In this document: piece by piece, positions 1-8,290 of the stretch | Layout: each line of letters begins with the position of its first letter | How positions within the stretch are numbered: the first letter of the stretch is position 1 | NCBI GenBank assembly: GCA_035700805.1 | Contig: DASSOG010000063.1 | Location: 32,119-96,118 of the forward strand | Length of the DNA: 64,000 bases | Origin: JAGWRI01 sp035700805 | GTDB taxonomy: Bacteria; Gemmatimonadota; Gemmatimonadetes; Gemmatimonadales; Gemmatimonadaceae | Reading direction: 5' to 3' | The notes under the pieces: generated by a model | Seen by the model: only the letters and a program-made list of their open reading frames with translations | Databases searched by the model: none | Told to the model about the DNA's origin: nothing | Made by a program: the position numbers and the translations under genes

Positions 1-752
1 TGCAGCTTCACCGTACGGAATTGCATATCGAGCGTGTTGACGAGCAACAGCCGTCCGGCCAGCGACGTGCCAAGCCCCAGCAGGAGCTTGATGGCTTCCG
101 TGGCCTGGATGGTGCCGATGAGGCCGGGCAGGACGCCCAGCACGCCGCCCTCGGCGCAACTGGGAACCATGCCCGGTGGCGGCGGCACCGGAAAGAGGCA
201 GCGGTAACACGGTCCGTCCGGTGTGGCGAACACGCTGGCCTGTCCCTCGAACCGGAAGATGCTGCCGTACACGTTGGGGATGCCCAGCAGCACGCACACA
301 TCGTTGGTCAGGTATCGCGTGCTGAAATTGTCGGTGCCATCCACGATCACGTCGTAGTCGCGCGCGATTTCCATCGCGTTGTCCGACCGGAAGGGCGCGT
401 CGTACGTCCGGACCCGCACGTTCGGGTTGAGGTCGCGCAGGCGGTCGCGGGCGCTCTCCACCTTGCGATGACCCAGGGTGGACGTGCCGTGGACGATCTG
501 GCGTTGCAGGTTGCTGGCGTCCACCACGTCAAAGTCAATGATGCCCAGGGTCCCGACGCCGGCCGCGGCGAGGTAGAGCGACACGGGTGAGCCCAGTCCG
601 CCCGCGCCAATGATCAGCACGCGTGACTGCTTGAGCCGTCGCTGGCCATCCATGCCCACCTCGGGCAGCAGCAGGTGGCGCGCGTACCGCGTCACCTCTT
701 CGGCGCTGAGCTCCTGCGCGCTGCTGTCCGGTCCCGCACCCGTGAATTCCAC
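1..752 (-). CDS. moeB: MoeB/ThiF-family adenylyltransferase (3' end cut by window edge)
   Basis: E1-like enzyme that adenylates the C-terminal glycine of a ubiquitin-like sulfur carrier (MoaD or ThiS) for molybdopterin or thiamine synthesis. The frame is open from a GTG at 752 to the window edge, giving about 250 residues. A GGAGGT ribosome site lies 8 bases upstream of the GTG and fixes the start. Visible motifs are the nucleotide-binding GAGGLG (residues 49-54), the acidic DFDVVD strand with the following NLQRQ (about 73-85), and CYRC (182-185), the first half of the zinc site. The second CxxC pair, and any C-terminal rhodanese domain, would lie beyond position 1. MoeB and ThiF cannot be separated without the missing end and neighbours; family membership is secure. 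Confidence 0.88.
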   Translation of the reverse strand, partial: MEFTGAGPDSSAQELSAEEVTRYARHLLLPEVGMDGQRRLKQSRVLIIGAGGLGSPVSLYLAAAGVGTLGIIDFDVVDASNLQRQIVHGTSTLGHRKVESARDRLRDLNPNVRVRTYDAPFRSDNAMEIARDYDVIVDGTDNFSTRYLTNDVCVLLGIPNVYGSIFRFEGQASVFATPDGPCYRCLFPVPPPPGMVPSCAEGGVLGVLPGLIGTIQATEAIKLLLGLGTSLAGRLLLVNTLDMQFRTVKL

Positions 753-805
753 AGTGGTCACCTCCGTGATCAACCGTCCATCGTCGCTCCAGGCGACTCC
801 GGACC

Positions 806-1552
806 TCAGTAGGTTATCTGTATGCCGGTGGTGACGGTCCGGTCGGTGGTGCCGAAGGTGGCCGGCGGGCGGCTGTTGTACTGCACCACATACCCGACCT
901 TGATCCCGATGTGCGCCGAGATGGGCGCCACGAGGGCGGACGTGGCGTTGATACGGTACGCGCCGCCGGTCTTGAGGTCCGGAAGGTACTCTGCCTGTTC
1001 CTGGAAGTAGGCGGCCTTGCTGAACGCGTGCTTGTAGCTGGCAGCTACGCGCGCCGCGGGGAAGTTCTCCGAACTGTCGGAGACATCGAGCTGCTGGGTG
1101 AGCACGCCACCGGCGTCCAGGCTCAGCGAATCCTGCGGCGCCTGCACTGCCTTCCAGCGAAAGCCCAGCAGTTCGTTGGTGCGTCGCGTGAAGCCGGCGA
1201 ACGGATTCCGTTCATACGACGCGCCGACGAACGCGCTCGCGCGCGAGGCCAGCGCGCGGTCCACGCGTCCCGTTACGAGGAACTGGTTCGCGCTTTCCAC
1301 GCCCTTGGTCTGCCCCTGGATGTACGCGGCGGTCTGGGTGACGAGCCAGTGGCCGCTCGTATACACGATCTTGTCACCCGCATTTACGGTGGAGAGCTGC
1401 GTGTTGCCGGTGGCGCTCACGTAGCCCAGTTCGCCCGTGAAGGAGAGGTCGGCGGGCTTGGCTGCGGGCGTCTGGGCGCTGGCCGCATCGAGGGCGACGG
1501 TGGAGACGAGCAGGGCCGCCGCCATCGAAAATCTGTACACAAAAAACTCCAC
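806..1552 (-). CDS. DUF481 family outer-membrane protein (YdiY-like)
   Basis: 248-residue protein with an N-terminal signal peptide ending near ASAQ (about residue 27), followed by repeated beta-strand segments with alternating aromatic and small residues. This matches the DUF481 family, predicted outer-membrane beta-barrels that include E. coli YdiY. The early motif ELGYVSATGNTQLST is typical of the first strand pair, and the C-terminus ends in an aromatic strand (TTGIQITY) as outer-membrane barrels do. The start is a GTG at 1552; an ATG at 1525 (residue 10) would leave a more compact signal peptide and is equally possible, and neither has a convincing ribosome site. Molecular function of the family is unknown. 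It lies 54 bases downstream of the moeB-like start, on the same strand. Confidence 0.8.
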   Translation of the reverse strand: MEFFVYRFSMAAALLVSTVALDAASAQTPAAKPADLSFTGELGYVSATGNTQLSTVNAGDKIVYTSGHWLVTQTAAYIQGQTKGVESANQFLVTGRVDRALASRASAFVGASYERNPFAGFTRRTNELLGFRWKAVQAPQDSLSLDAGGVLTQQLDVSDSSENFPAARVAASYKHAFSKAAYFQEQAEYLPDLKTGGAYRINATSALVAPISAHIGIKVGYVVQYNSRPPATFGTTDRTVTTGIQITY

Positions 1553-1610
1553 GTTCGGGTGAGGTGATGCTGCATGCGCGACCGCAATCTATCACCCACC
1601 CGGCGCAGGG

Positions 1611-2825
1611 TCACTTCATCAGGGCTTTCTCCAGGTGAACGGAGCCCATCAGGTCGCGCATGGCCATGTAGATCACGCCGTGCGGGGCCACGGCCAGCAG
1701 CACCCGCCCCCTGGGCAGGCGCACCCGGTCCACCAGGACGCCGGCGGTATCCACCACGTCGTAGACCGGTCCTGACGGTGAGTCGAGGCTGGTGCGGATC
1801 CAGACACGGCCGTCGGGAGCGGCGCGGGTGGTGCCCGGAAAGAACGCGGGGCGATATCCGGGAAGCTGGCCGGCGGGGGTGAAATCGATGGTGGGTCGGT
1901 GGGACCGACCGCGGGCGTCGCTCATGGTGGGCACGGAGGCCATCAGGCGGGCCATGTAGTCGCGCGCCGAGTCCACGATCCACTGGCGCTTTTCCATGGT
2001 GAGGCGCTGCCATTCGAAGGGGAGCCTGGGGAAGGTGTCCACGCGGGCCGGTGCCCATACGTGTTCCAGGTGAAAGTCCCGTCCGCGTACAATCATCACC
2101 GTCCCGTCGCTCATGAGCACCCAGTCGTCGGTGGTGGGCATCGGGTTCATGATCAGGCGCACGGAGATGCCCTGGGCTTCCGACCGGGTGATGATCGAGC
2201 TGGGGTGCACCACCACGACGTAAGCCAGCGTGTCGGTGGCGCGCGTGGCCAGGTTCACCCGGACGATGGGGGCGAGTCCCAGGCCGTTATCGGGAGCAGG
2301 GGCGTCGGGATCGTCAGGATTGTACGCGTGCAGGGGGCCGCTGCTCCGGTCGCGGAAGACGAGCCGGCCGTCGGGGTCGAACCCCGTGGCGGTCGCGGCC
2401 GTACCGGTCAGGTCGCCGCCGCTGGCGTTGGGGGGCAGGGCCATGACGCGCGCCGCGTCGCCCGCCGGACTGATGACGAGCATGGACGACGAGGTGGGAT
2501 CCACAAAGACGGATGAGTCGCCCCGGTACGCCAGCAGGCCGCCGGCGTCGTCTCCATAGGAGTGCGCGGTACCCGAGGAGGCGTCGAGCACGGTTCGGAC
2601 GAGGTGGAACTGGGAGTCCAGGAGGACAAGCCGGTGTCCGAAGCTGTCGTTGACGAGCACGGCGCCATTGGACTGGATGCGGATGGCGGTGACGGAGCCC
2701 AGGGACTCGGTGGAGGTGGCGACGACGCGATCCAGCGCGCGGATGGGGGGCTGGGCCTGCTGGGCGTCGAGGCCGGTGGCGGCGAGGGCGCAGGTGGCGA
2801 GCACGGCGAGGGGGCGAGGCGTCAT
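1611..2825 (-). CDS. Secreted beta-propeller-like protein (6-bladed propeller type)
   Basis: 404 residues from the ATG at 2825. A clean signal peptide (hydrophobic core LAVLATCALAATG, cleavage near LDAQ) begins exactly there; longer in-frame starts up to 2972 would bury it, and the best minus-strand promoter element (2933-2938) also lies between the two. The mature part is built of repeats of the type 'xAVRIQSNGxVLVND..HRLVLLD..' followed by 'GDDAGGLLAYRGDSSVFVD' and 'RVWIRTSL', typical of NHL/6-bladed propellers found in extracytoplasmic proteins. No catalytic residues are recognisable. It shares the divergent region 2826-3133 with the peptide/ABC cassette, whose second gene may also be a propeller. 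Probably periplasmic or surface-exposed; ligand unknown. Confidence 0.6.
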   Translation of the reverse strand: MTPRPLAVLATCALAATGLDAQQAQPPIRALDRVVATSTESLGSVTAIRIQSNGAVLVNDSFGHRLVLLDSQFHLVRTVLDASSGTAHSYGDDAGGLLAYRGDSSVFVDPTSSSMLVISPAGDAARVMALPPNASGGDLTGTAATATGFDPDGRLVFRDRSSGPLHAYNPDDPDAPAPDNGLGLAPIVRVNLATRATDTLAYVVVVHPSSIITRSEAQGISVRLIMNPMPTTDDWVLMSDGTVMIVRGRDFHLEHVWAPARVDTFPRLPFEWQRLTMEKRQWIVDSARDYMARLMASVPTMSDARGRSHRPTIDFTPAGQLPGYRPAFFPGTTRAAPDGRVWIRTSLDSPSGPVYDVVDTAGVLVDRVRLPRGRVLLAVAPHGVIYMAMRDLMGSVHLEKALMK

Positions 2826-2932
2826 GGAAGGCTCGTGGGGGATGGAGAGCGCGCGTGAGTCGGCGAAGACCGGGGTAGGATTGGACGGGACGCGGCTGGT
2901 GTCAAGCGCAAATCCATGCATGCAATGGAATG

Positions 2933-2938
2933 ATGATA
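2933..2938 (-). promoter_or_regulatory. Extended -10 promoter element, minus strand
   Basis: Read on the minus strand the sequence is TGGTATCAT, a match to the extended -10 pattern TGnTATAAT with one mismatch in the hexamer. The -35 position has only TTCGCG. Transcription would start near 2926, about 100 bases before the ATG at 2825, and would exclude the longer alternative start at 2972. Confidence 0.4.
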
Positions 2939-2997
2939 CCAGCATCGAAATGCCGCGCGAAGAATCGAACAAATGTCAAAACATAGTGGATTCAGTA

Positions 2998-3026
2998 TTG
3001 ACAAAATGGCGGGCGACGCATACCGT
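2998..3026 (+). promoter_or_regulatory. Sigma-70-type promoter for the four-Cys/ABC cassette
   Basis: A perfect TTGACA (2998-3003) is followed by a 17-base spacer and TACCGT (3021-3026), which keeps the key T1, A2 and T6 of the -10 box. It sits in the most AT-rich stretch of the 308-base gap 2826-3133 and points at the gene starting at 3134. The rest of that gap (3027-3133) shows only a GGAG ribosome site before 3134. Confidence 0.5.
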
Positions 3027-3133
3027 GGGTGCGCGCGACGATCCTCGTTGCGTGAGGCGTTCGATCCGCCGCGGCGGCGTGCACACGTCCAGCGGGTCAG
3101 GCCCCGGAAGCCAACCCTCTCGGAGATCTACCC

Positions 3134-3394
3134 ATGTATCGCGTAATGAATCGCAGGATCGCGGGATTCCTGATGGTGTTCCTCCTGGCCGGCGTGACGC
3201 GCCTGGCCCAGGCCCAGGCCCGCGCGAATGACGGGCCCACCGACAAGATCGCGAAGTGCATCGACGATGCCGCGCAGCGGTTTGTCGACTGCACGCAGGA
3301 CGGCGGAGCGTGGTACAAGATCCTCTGTGCCTCCCGCTACGCATCCGACGCCTTCTTCTGCCTCCCCTCTGGGGTCCGGCCGAAGTTGATGTAG
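3134..3394 (+). CDS. Small secreted four-cysteine protein, function unknown
   Basis: 86 residues with a clear Sec signal peptide (MNRR then hydrophobic IAGFLMVFLLAGV, cleavage near AQAQA), leaving a mature chain of about 58 residues. The mature part has four cysteines spaced C-x10-C-x11-C-x10-C, so it is two similar C-x10-C halves around a Gly-Gly turn (TQDGGAWYK), consistent with a disulfide-stapled helical hairpin. A GGAG ribosome site precedes the ATG at 3134. It is the first gene after the TTGACA promoter, 16 bases ahead of the exported protein gene at 3411 and followed by an ABC transporter. I recognise no family. It could be a secreted effector, a peptide signal or a structural envelope protein; the ABC genes may or may not act on it, because its own signal peptide already implies Sec export. 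Confidence 0.6.
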   Translation: MYRVMNRRIAGFLMVFLLAGVTRLAQAQARANDGPTDKIAKCIDDAAQRFVDCTQDGGAWYKILCASRYASDAFFCLPSGVRPKLM

Positions 3395-3410
3395 CCAGGA
3401 GGCGGGTCAC

Positions 3411-4523
3411 ATGAACCGGGTCCTGATGACCAAGGCGCGAGGTGTCCGGGCGGAGCTGTGTCTCGCCGCCCGGCACCTCGCCCTGCCGCTGGCGCTCGCC
3501 ACCGCCTGCCACGCCGACCGGGCGGCCGAGGCGGACGGGGTCGAGCGTCCGGCGGACCTGGTCCTTGCCCTCGGGCGACGCGCGGACCGGCCGTTCCAGC
3601 CTGGCGGCTTCGTGGCCGTGAGGGATTCAGTATGGCTTGCCACGGACCGCCACGACCTGGAAGCCTGGCAGTTTCGCGTGCGCGACGGGGCGATCCGCGC
3701 CAGGCGGATCTGGGAATCGCCCAATGGAAGCCAGGAACGGCTGGTGGGGCTCGCGGCCCGCCATTCGCGAATCGTCCTGCTGACCAGCTACGGCAATCTG
3801 TATGTCCTGCCCGATAGCGGCGCTCCAGCCAGCCCCCCGGCGCCCGCGCGGAAGGTCGAGGCGCCACACAGCCGGCTGCTGGCCCTCCTTGCCCTGCGGG
3901 ATGCCGTGGCCGGCGTCCTGGAGGAGCGAGTCACCATCACGGCCCCGCACCACTTCATTGACAGCCTGGTATTCCGGGAGGTGGATGCGCGGGATACGTC
4001 GACCGTCCGGTGGGCCATCGAGAAGGGGCGCTACGACTCGGAGGCTGAGCTCGTGGCGGACTACACCGCCGCGACGGTATCGGGAGATTCGCTGTTTATC
4101 GGCGGGGCCGTCCCGCCACGCGTCTGGACCGTCGCGGCCGGCACCACGCCCCCGCGCGTGCGGGTCGAGTCCCTGTCTGGCGGGGTGGCTCACCGGTTGA
4201 GTCCGGCGGAACGCAAGCGGGTCGCGCTGCAGCTCGGAGTAAAGTATGATGGTGGCGCCGTCATCCCCGCCGGCCTGCCGACCGTGGCCCACGTGTGGCC
4301 CGTGCCGCAGGGCTTCCTGATCCAGGCCGCGGTGGGGCCCAGCGCCAGTGCGCTGGATCTGTACTGTCGCGATTCGCTGGTGCGTCGGGTACTCGGTGGG
4401 CCTGCCATCGCGGACCTGGCGGTGTTGCCGAGGTTCGTCGTCGTGCGGCGCGCCTCGACAGCCACCCAGTCCCAGCGCCTTCAGTTGTATGCACGATCGT
4501 CCCTGAATGCGGAGTGTCGCTGA
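3411..4523 (+). CDS. Exported propeller-like protein, function unknown
   Basis: 370 residues, ATG at 3411 with an AGGAGG ribosome site. The N-terminus has a hydrophobic stretch (LALPLALATAC) ending in a cysteine that could be a lipoprotein site, although the lipobox is not canonical; otherwise it is a Sec signal peptide. The body alternates short beta segments (GGFVAVRDSVWLATD, LVGLAARHSRIVLLTSYGNLYVL, AATVSGDSLFIGGAV), resembling beta-propeller sensor-like proteins. No enzyme motif is visible. The stop TGA overlaps the ATG of the ABC ATPase by one base (4523), so the two are translationally coupled and likely act together, for example as an extracytoplasmic partner of the transporter. Function is not recognised. 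Confidence 0.55.
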   Translation: MNRVLMTKARGVRAELCLAARHLALPLALATACHADRAAEADGVERPADLVLALGRRADRPFQPGGFVAVRDSVWLATDRHDLEAWQFRVRDGAIRARRIWESPNGSQERLVGLAARHSRIVLLTSYGNLYVLPDSGAPASPPAPARKVEAPHSRLLALLALRDAVAGVLEERVTITAPHHFIDSLVFREVDARDTSTVRWAIEKGRYDSEAELVADYTAATVSGDSLFIGGAVPPRVWTVAAGTTPPRVRVESLSGGVAHRLSPAERKRVALQLGVKYDGGAVIPAGLPTVAHVWPVPQGFLIQAAVGPSASALDLYCRDSLVRRVLGGPAIADLAVLPRFVVVRRASTATQSQRLQLYARSSLNAECR

Positions 4524-5230
4524 TGATCACCGGTGCCCGATGTGTGGTTCAGGACGTGGCCAAGCACTATGGCGCGCGCGTGGGACTGCGCGGCGTCTCC
4601 TTCTCGGTCGGGAGCGGCGAGATTGTGGGCGTCGCCGGCCCCAATGGGGCCGGCAAGTCCACCCTCGCGCGCCTGCTCCTCGGGTTCGCCAAGCCCGATG
4701 CCGGGCGCGTGGAGATTGACGGCCTGGATGCCCGCGCCAATCGGGCCAGCCATGGCGTGGGGTACCTGCCGGAGGAAGCACTTCCCGAATGGCGTTGCTC
4801 GCCGCGCCACCTGCTCATGCTCCGGGAGCCGGCTCACACCACGCCATCCGAGACGCTCCCGGTCGTCAGCCACCTTGGTATCGAGCCGCTGCTGGACCGC
4901 CCGCTCTCCCAGCTCTCCAAGGGCCAGCGGCGGATGGCGATGCTCGCCTACGCGCTCGCGGGGCGCTCGTCGCTCATCATCCTGGACGAACCTGACTCCG
5001 GCCTGGATCCCGATGCGCTCGATCGATTGCAGGCCGGCATCGCGTTTGCCGCCGGTCAGGGCAGCACGGTGTTCGTCCTGAGCCATAACCTGGATGAGCT
5101 GGAACGCGGGTGCAGCAGGTTCCTGTTTGTGTTCCGCGGCGGCGTGGTCGCGGACCTGAGCCGAGATGAGGTGCGCGAGGACTCCGCGCGCGCCACCTAT
5201 CGCCGTCTTTCGCGGGGGGATGCGTCATGA
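4523..5230 (+). CDS. ABC transporter ATP-binding protein
   Basis: 235-residue nucleotide-binding subunit. It has Walker A GPNGAGKST (about 39-47), an ABC signature LSKGQ (about 130), Walker B LIILDEPDSGLDP (about 150-162) and the switch histidine in LSHNLDE (about 185). The Q-loop region is short and degenerate (GYLPEEALPEW), as in ABC-2/CcmA-type exporters and BcrA-like ATPases. It overlaps the preceding gene by one base and the permease by four (ATGA), so it forms one transporter with the 5227-6006 product. Substrate is unknown; the upstream small secreted four-Cys protein and exported protein are the obvious candidates for linked function. Confidence 0.92.
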   Translation: MITGARCVVQDVAKHYGARVGLRGVSFSVGSGEIVGVAGPNGAGKSTLARLLLGFAKPDAGRVEIDGLDARANRASHGVGYLPEEALPEWRCSPRHLLMLREPAHTTPSETLPVVSHLGIEPLLDRPLSQLSKGQRRMAMLAYALAGRSSLIILDEPDSGLDPDALDRLQAGIAFAAGQGSTVFVLSHNLDELERGCSRFLFVFRGGVVADLSRDEVREDSARATYRRLSRGDAS

Positions 5231-6006
5231 CCCGGAGTCCGCTGCACCAGGTGATCACGCGGCTCCTGCGCCTGCTTCCCGTGGCCTGGCGCGGGCCGGC
5301 ATTCGGCCTGTTCACCACGCGTCCGTGGGGGTTCATCGGCATCATCGTCCTCGTGGGCATAGCGGTGAGCGCGCTGAACTTCGGGGAGTGGGGCACGCTG
5401 ATCACCCAGGCCTACTATCTGGTTGGCCTCGCGCTTCCGCTGGCCATCACCAAGGGGATGATCGGGGGTGACCGCAGCGCCGGCCGGTGGGCCGTGCTCT
5501 TCCAGCGACCCGGGCGGGTGGAAGCGCATTATGCCAGGGTCAGCGCGCTGGCGTTCGGGATCCTGCTGGCGTGCTGGGTGGTGGTGTGCGGGGTGCTCGT
5601 GGTGGGCGGGCTGGTCCGCGGCTCGGCGATCACGCCGCTGCTGGGATGCGTACTGGGCGGATTTGTCTGGGCCGTCATGAGTTTCTGCGTGGGTGTGGCG
5701 CTCACGGCGCTGAGCAGGGCGCAGGACTCCGAATTCGCCGTTTTGTACATTGTGTTCGGCGGGTTGCAGGGTGTGATTGCCCGGTTCCTGCACCTCACAC
5801 CGACGCTCGCCACCGCCCTCGGGTTCGTGTTGATCCCGTTCAACGGCGTCGGCGTGCTCTGGATCCGGCTGGCGGGTGGGGCAGATCGCTTCGAGGTTGT
5901 CTGGATCGTGCAGATGTTCACCTTCCCGGTGCTTATGGCCCTGGTTGTCGCGTGGCAGTTGCGGCGGCTGGCGCGGCAGGACCTGACCGATCTGGCGCCA
6001 GGGTGA
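5227..6006 (+). CDS. ABC transporter permease (ABC-2-like membrane subunit)
   Basis: 259 residues with about six hydrophobic segments, including GFIGIIVLVGIAVSALNF, ALAFGILLACWVVVCGVLVV, GCVLGGFVWAVMSFCVGVAL and a last one at VQMFTFPVLMALVVAWQL. The arrangement fits an ABC-2-type permease. A loop after the second segment carries KGMIGGDRSAGRWAVLFQRPG, like the cytoplasmic coupling region of such permeases. ATG at 5227 overlaps the ATPase stop by four bases. It completes the cassette that starts at 3134. Sequence divergence in these permeases prevents a substrate call. Confidence 0.8.
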   Translation: MTRSPLHQVITRLLRLLPVAWRGPAFGLFTTRPWGFIGIIVLVGIAVSALNFGEWGTLITQAYYLVGLALPLAITKGMIGGDRSAGRWAVLFQRPGRVEAHYARVSALAFGILLACWVVVCGVLVVGGLVRGSAITPLLGCVLGGFVWAVMSFCVGVALTALSRAQDSEFAVLYIVFGGLQGVIARFLHLTPTLATALGFVLIPFNGVGVLWIRLAGGADRFEVVWIVQMFTFPVLMALVVAWQLRRLARQDLTDLAPG

Positions 6007-6081
6007 TGGCGAGCGGGTGCGGCTGACCGGGGCAGGACGTATGTTTTCCCGGTCCTCATCCACTCCCGCACCCGTCGTCCC

Positions 6082-7683
6082 ATGCCTTCACGCCACCCCC
6101 TGGCCAGCCTGCTGGCCCTCGTCGTGCTCGCCAGCCCGCTGGCCGCGCAGCGCTCCGGTCCCCGTTTCGAGATCACCGTCCCGGCGGCGGCACACTCGGC
6201 CCCCATCACGGGACGCGTGTACGTCGCCCTGGCCCGCACCAACGATCCGGGGCGCTCTCCCATCGACCGCACGGACGAGCACGGCGTGCCGCTGTTTGGC
6301 GTGGACATCTCGAACGTGGCGCCGGGCCAGCCGGTGACGCTGGATGACTCGGCGTTCGGCTATCCCGTGCGCCGGCTCTCCGACCTGCCGGCCGGCACGT
6401 ACTGGGCCGAGGCATTCGTGAACGTATATACGGAGTTCCACCGGGCCGACGGCCACACCGTCTGGCTGCACATGGACCAGTGGGAAGGGCAGGACTGGAA
6501 GCGGTCGCCCGGCAACGTGCACGGCACGCCGGTGCAGGTGACCATTGACCCGCGCTCCAGCGCGCCCATCCGGCTGGTGGCCGACCAGGTGATCCCGCCC
6601 GTGCAGGTGCCGCCCGACAACCAGTATGTGAAGCGGTTCCGGATCCGGAGTCCGATGCTCAGCGCGTGGTGGGGGCACCCGATGTACCTGGGCGCCACGG
6701 TGCTGCTGCCCAAGGGGTACGACACGCATCCGGACGTGAAGTATCCCGTGGTGTACGACGAGGGGCACTTTTCGCTCCGCGCGCCTGGGGGCGGCGCCAC
6801 CAGCGCCTGGCTCTCGGACTCCACGCCGCGCGTCATCCTGGTGACGCTGCAGCATCCGTCGCCGTATTACGACGACTCCTATGCCGTGAACTCCGCCAAC
6901 GAAGGCCCGTATGACGACGCCATCCGGCAGGAGCTGATTCCTGAAGTGGAACGGCGCTTCCGGGCCATCGGCCAGCCGTGGGCGCGGCTGCTCACCGGCG
7001 GCTCCACGGGCGGGTGGATCTCACTGGCCCAGCAGGTATTCCATCCGGATTTCTATGGCGGCACCTGGTCGCTGTGTCCTGACGCCGTGGATTTCCGGTA
7101 TCACCAGATCGTGAACCTCTACGCGGACACCAATGCGTACTGGGTCAATCGCGGGTGGATGAAGGTGGATCGGCCCGACGTGCGGCGGCCTGACGGCAAC
7201 ATTGTCACCATGATGAAAGATGAGAACTGGTATGAACTGGCGGTGGGTGACCACTCACGCTCTGGCGGCCAGTGGGATATCTGGGAGGCGGCTTACGGGC
7301 CCGTGGGCCCCGACGGGTATCCGCAGCGCATCTGGGACAAGGAGACGGGCGTCATCGATCACGGCGTGGCCGACTACTGGAAGCAGCACTTTGACCTCCG
7401 CTACTACCTGGAGACCAATTGGCCGACGGTCGGCCCCAGGCTGTACGACAAGCTGAACGTGTACGTGGGTGACATGGATACCTACTACCTGAACAATGCC
7501 GTGCACCTGCTGGATGACTTCCTGGGCAAGACCACCAATCCGAAGTGGACCGGGGAGATCGTGTACCAGCCCCGGGCGCCGCATTGCTGGGGCCCGCCGC
7601 TGCCGGCATTGCTGCAGAAGATGGAAGCGCATATGCTGCGGACAGCGCCGGCCGGCGCGGACACCACCGGCTGGCGGTACTGA
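6082..7683 (+). CDS. Secreted esterase-like alpha/beta hydrolase (EsterD/enterochelin-esterase type)
   Basis: 533 residues with a signal peptide (LASLLALVVLASPLAAQ). The N-terminal third (about 25-190) is a beta-rich domain. From about 210 an esterase fold starts with the strand KYPVVYDEGHFS; the nucleophile elbow is GGSTGG (near residue 309, serine in GxSxG), and a late histidine lies in RAPHCWGP (about 507). These fit the putative esterase family PF00756. The chain is longer than the usual 250-400 residues because of the N-terminal domain and an aromatic-rich insertion (about 330-430). It probably hydrolyses an ester or peptide-like substrate in the periplasm or medium. No ribosome site is obvious before ATG 6082, and the 75-base gap from the ABC permease holds no clear terminator. 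Confidence 0.75.
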   Translation: MPSRHPLASLLALVVLASPLAAQRSGPRFEITVPAAAHSAPITGRVYVALARTNDPGRSPIDRTDEHGVPLFGVDISNVAPGQPVTLDDSAFGYPVRRLSDLPAGTYWAEAFVNVYTEFHRADGHTVWLHMDQWEGQDWKRSPGNVHGTPVQVTIDPRSSAPIRLVADQVIPPVQVPPDNQYVKRFRIRSPMLSAWWGHPMYLGATVLLPKGYDTHPDVKYPVVYDEGHFSLRAPGGGATSAWLSDSTPRVILVTLQHPSPYYDDSYAVNSANEGPYDDAIRQELIPEVERRFRAIGQPWARLLTGGSTGGWISLAQQVFHPDFYGGTWSLCPDAVDFRYHQIVNLYADTNAYWVNRGWMKVDRPDVRRPDGNIVTMMKDENWYELAVGDHSRSGGQWDIWEAAYGPVGPDGYPQRIWDKETGVIDHGVADYWKQHFDLRYYLETNWPTVGPRLYDKLNVYVGDMDTYYLNNAVHLLDDFLGKTTNPKWTGEIVYQPRAPHCWGPPLPALLQKMEAHMLRTAPAGADTTGWRY

Positions 7684-7738
7684 TGCCCGTTCCCACCCCC
7701 GGGGAATCCGAGCGAGTCACCCTTTCCCGGAGGTATTC

Positions 7739-8263
7739 GTGAAGCATCCTCTCCCGGTTGCCCTTGTCGTCCTGGGCGGCCTGGTGGCGTGCACCGGCAA
7801 GCCGGCGGACCCCACCGTCCAGTTCTCCACCATCGGGTTCGCGCTCACGCTGCCTCCGGCGATGCAGAAGGCGCTCGACGCGGCGGCGCCGGGCTTTCGC
7901 ATGGTGACCCCCGACAAGTTTCGATCTGACGTATCGCAGCAGTCGGCGCTGGGCAGTGGCCGGATTGACCCGCTCTTTGCCACGATCGCCGACTTTGACG
8001 GCGACGGGAACAAGGACGCGATTGTCGAGGGCAGCGTGCCCGGAGACTCGGCCCTGCATGTGGTGGCCATCATGAATGGCCACACGCCGCACGCGTTCGA
8101 GGTGACCAGCTATGCGTCCTACGACGCGGACGCGGTGGGCGTGTACCTCACCGAGGCGCCTGGGGGGCGCGCGGGCGCCTTTGAGGTGGTGGACTATCCG
8201 GACGCGTCATACGTGTTCACGTACGCGAACGGAAAGTTCAGCGGGGCGAAAGTCGGCAATTGA
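7739..8263 (+). CDS. Small lipoprotein with a DFDGDGNKD calcium-type loop
   Basis: 174 residues starting at GTG 7739, set by a CCGGAGGT ribosome site 6 bases upstream. The signal sequence ends in a lipobox (GGLVACTG), so the mature protein is probably a lipid-anchored envelope protein. Near residue 82 the motif DFDGDGNKDAIVEG resembles the FG-GAP/VCBS or dockerin-like calcium loop seen in integrin-type repeat proteins, here as a single copy. The C-terminal half is beta-rich. It lies 55 bases after the esterase and could be co-transcribed. No specific function is recognised. Confidence 0.65.
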   Translation: MKHPLPVALVVLGGLVACTGKPADPTVQFSTIGFALTLPPAMQKALDAAAPGFRMVTPDKFRSDVSQQSALGSGRIDPLFATIADFDGDGNKDAIVEGSVPGDSALHVVAIMNGHTPHAFEVTSYASYDADAVGVYLTEAPGGRAGAFEVVDYPDASYVFTYANGKFSGAKVGN

Positions 8264-8290
8264 CGCGTCGCCGGGTGGCGCCGCACGCGC

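Noticed and set aside
21..590. Open plus-strand frame over the MoeB-like gene
   Set aside because: Shadow of the minus-strand gene; no motif or ribosome site.
2826..2972. Longer N-terminus of the propeller-like gene, from ATG at 2972
   Set aside because: It would bury a clean signal peptide and lies upstream of the best promoter element.
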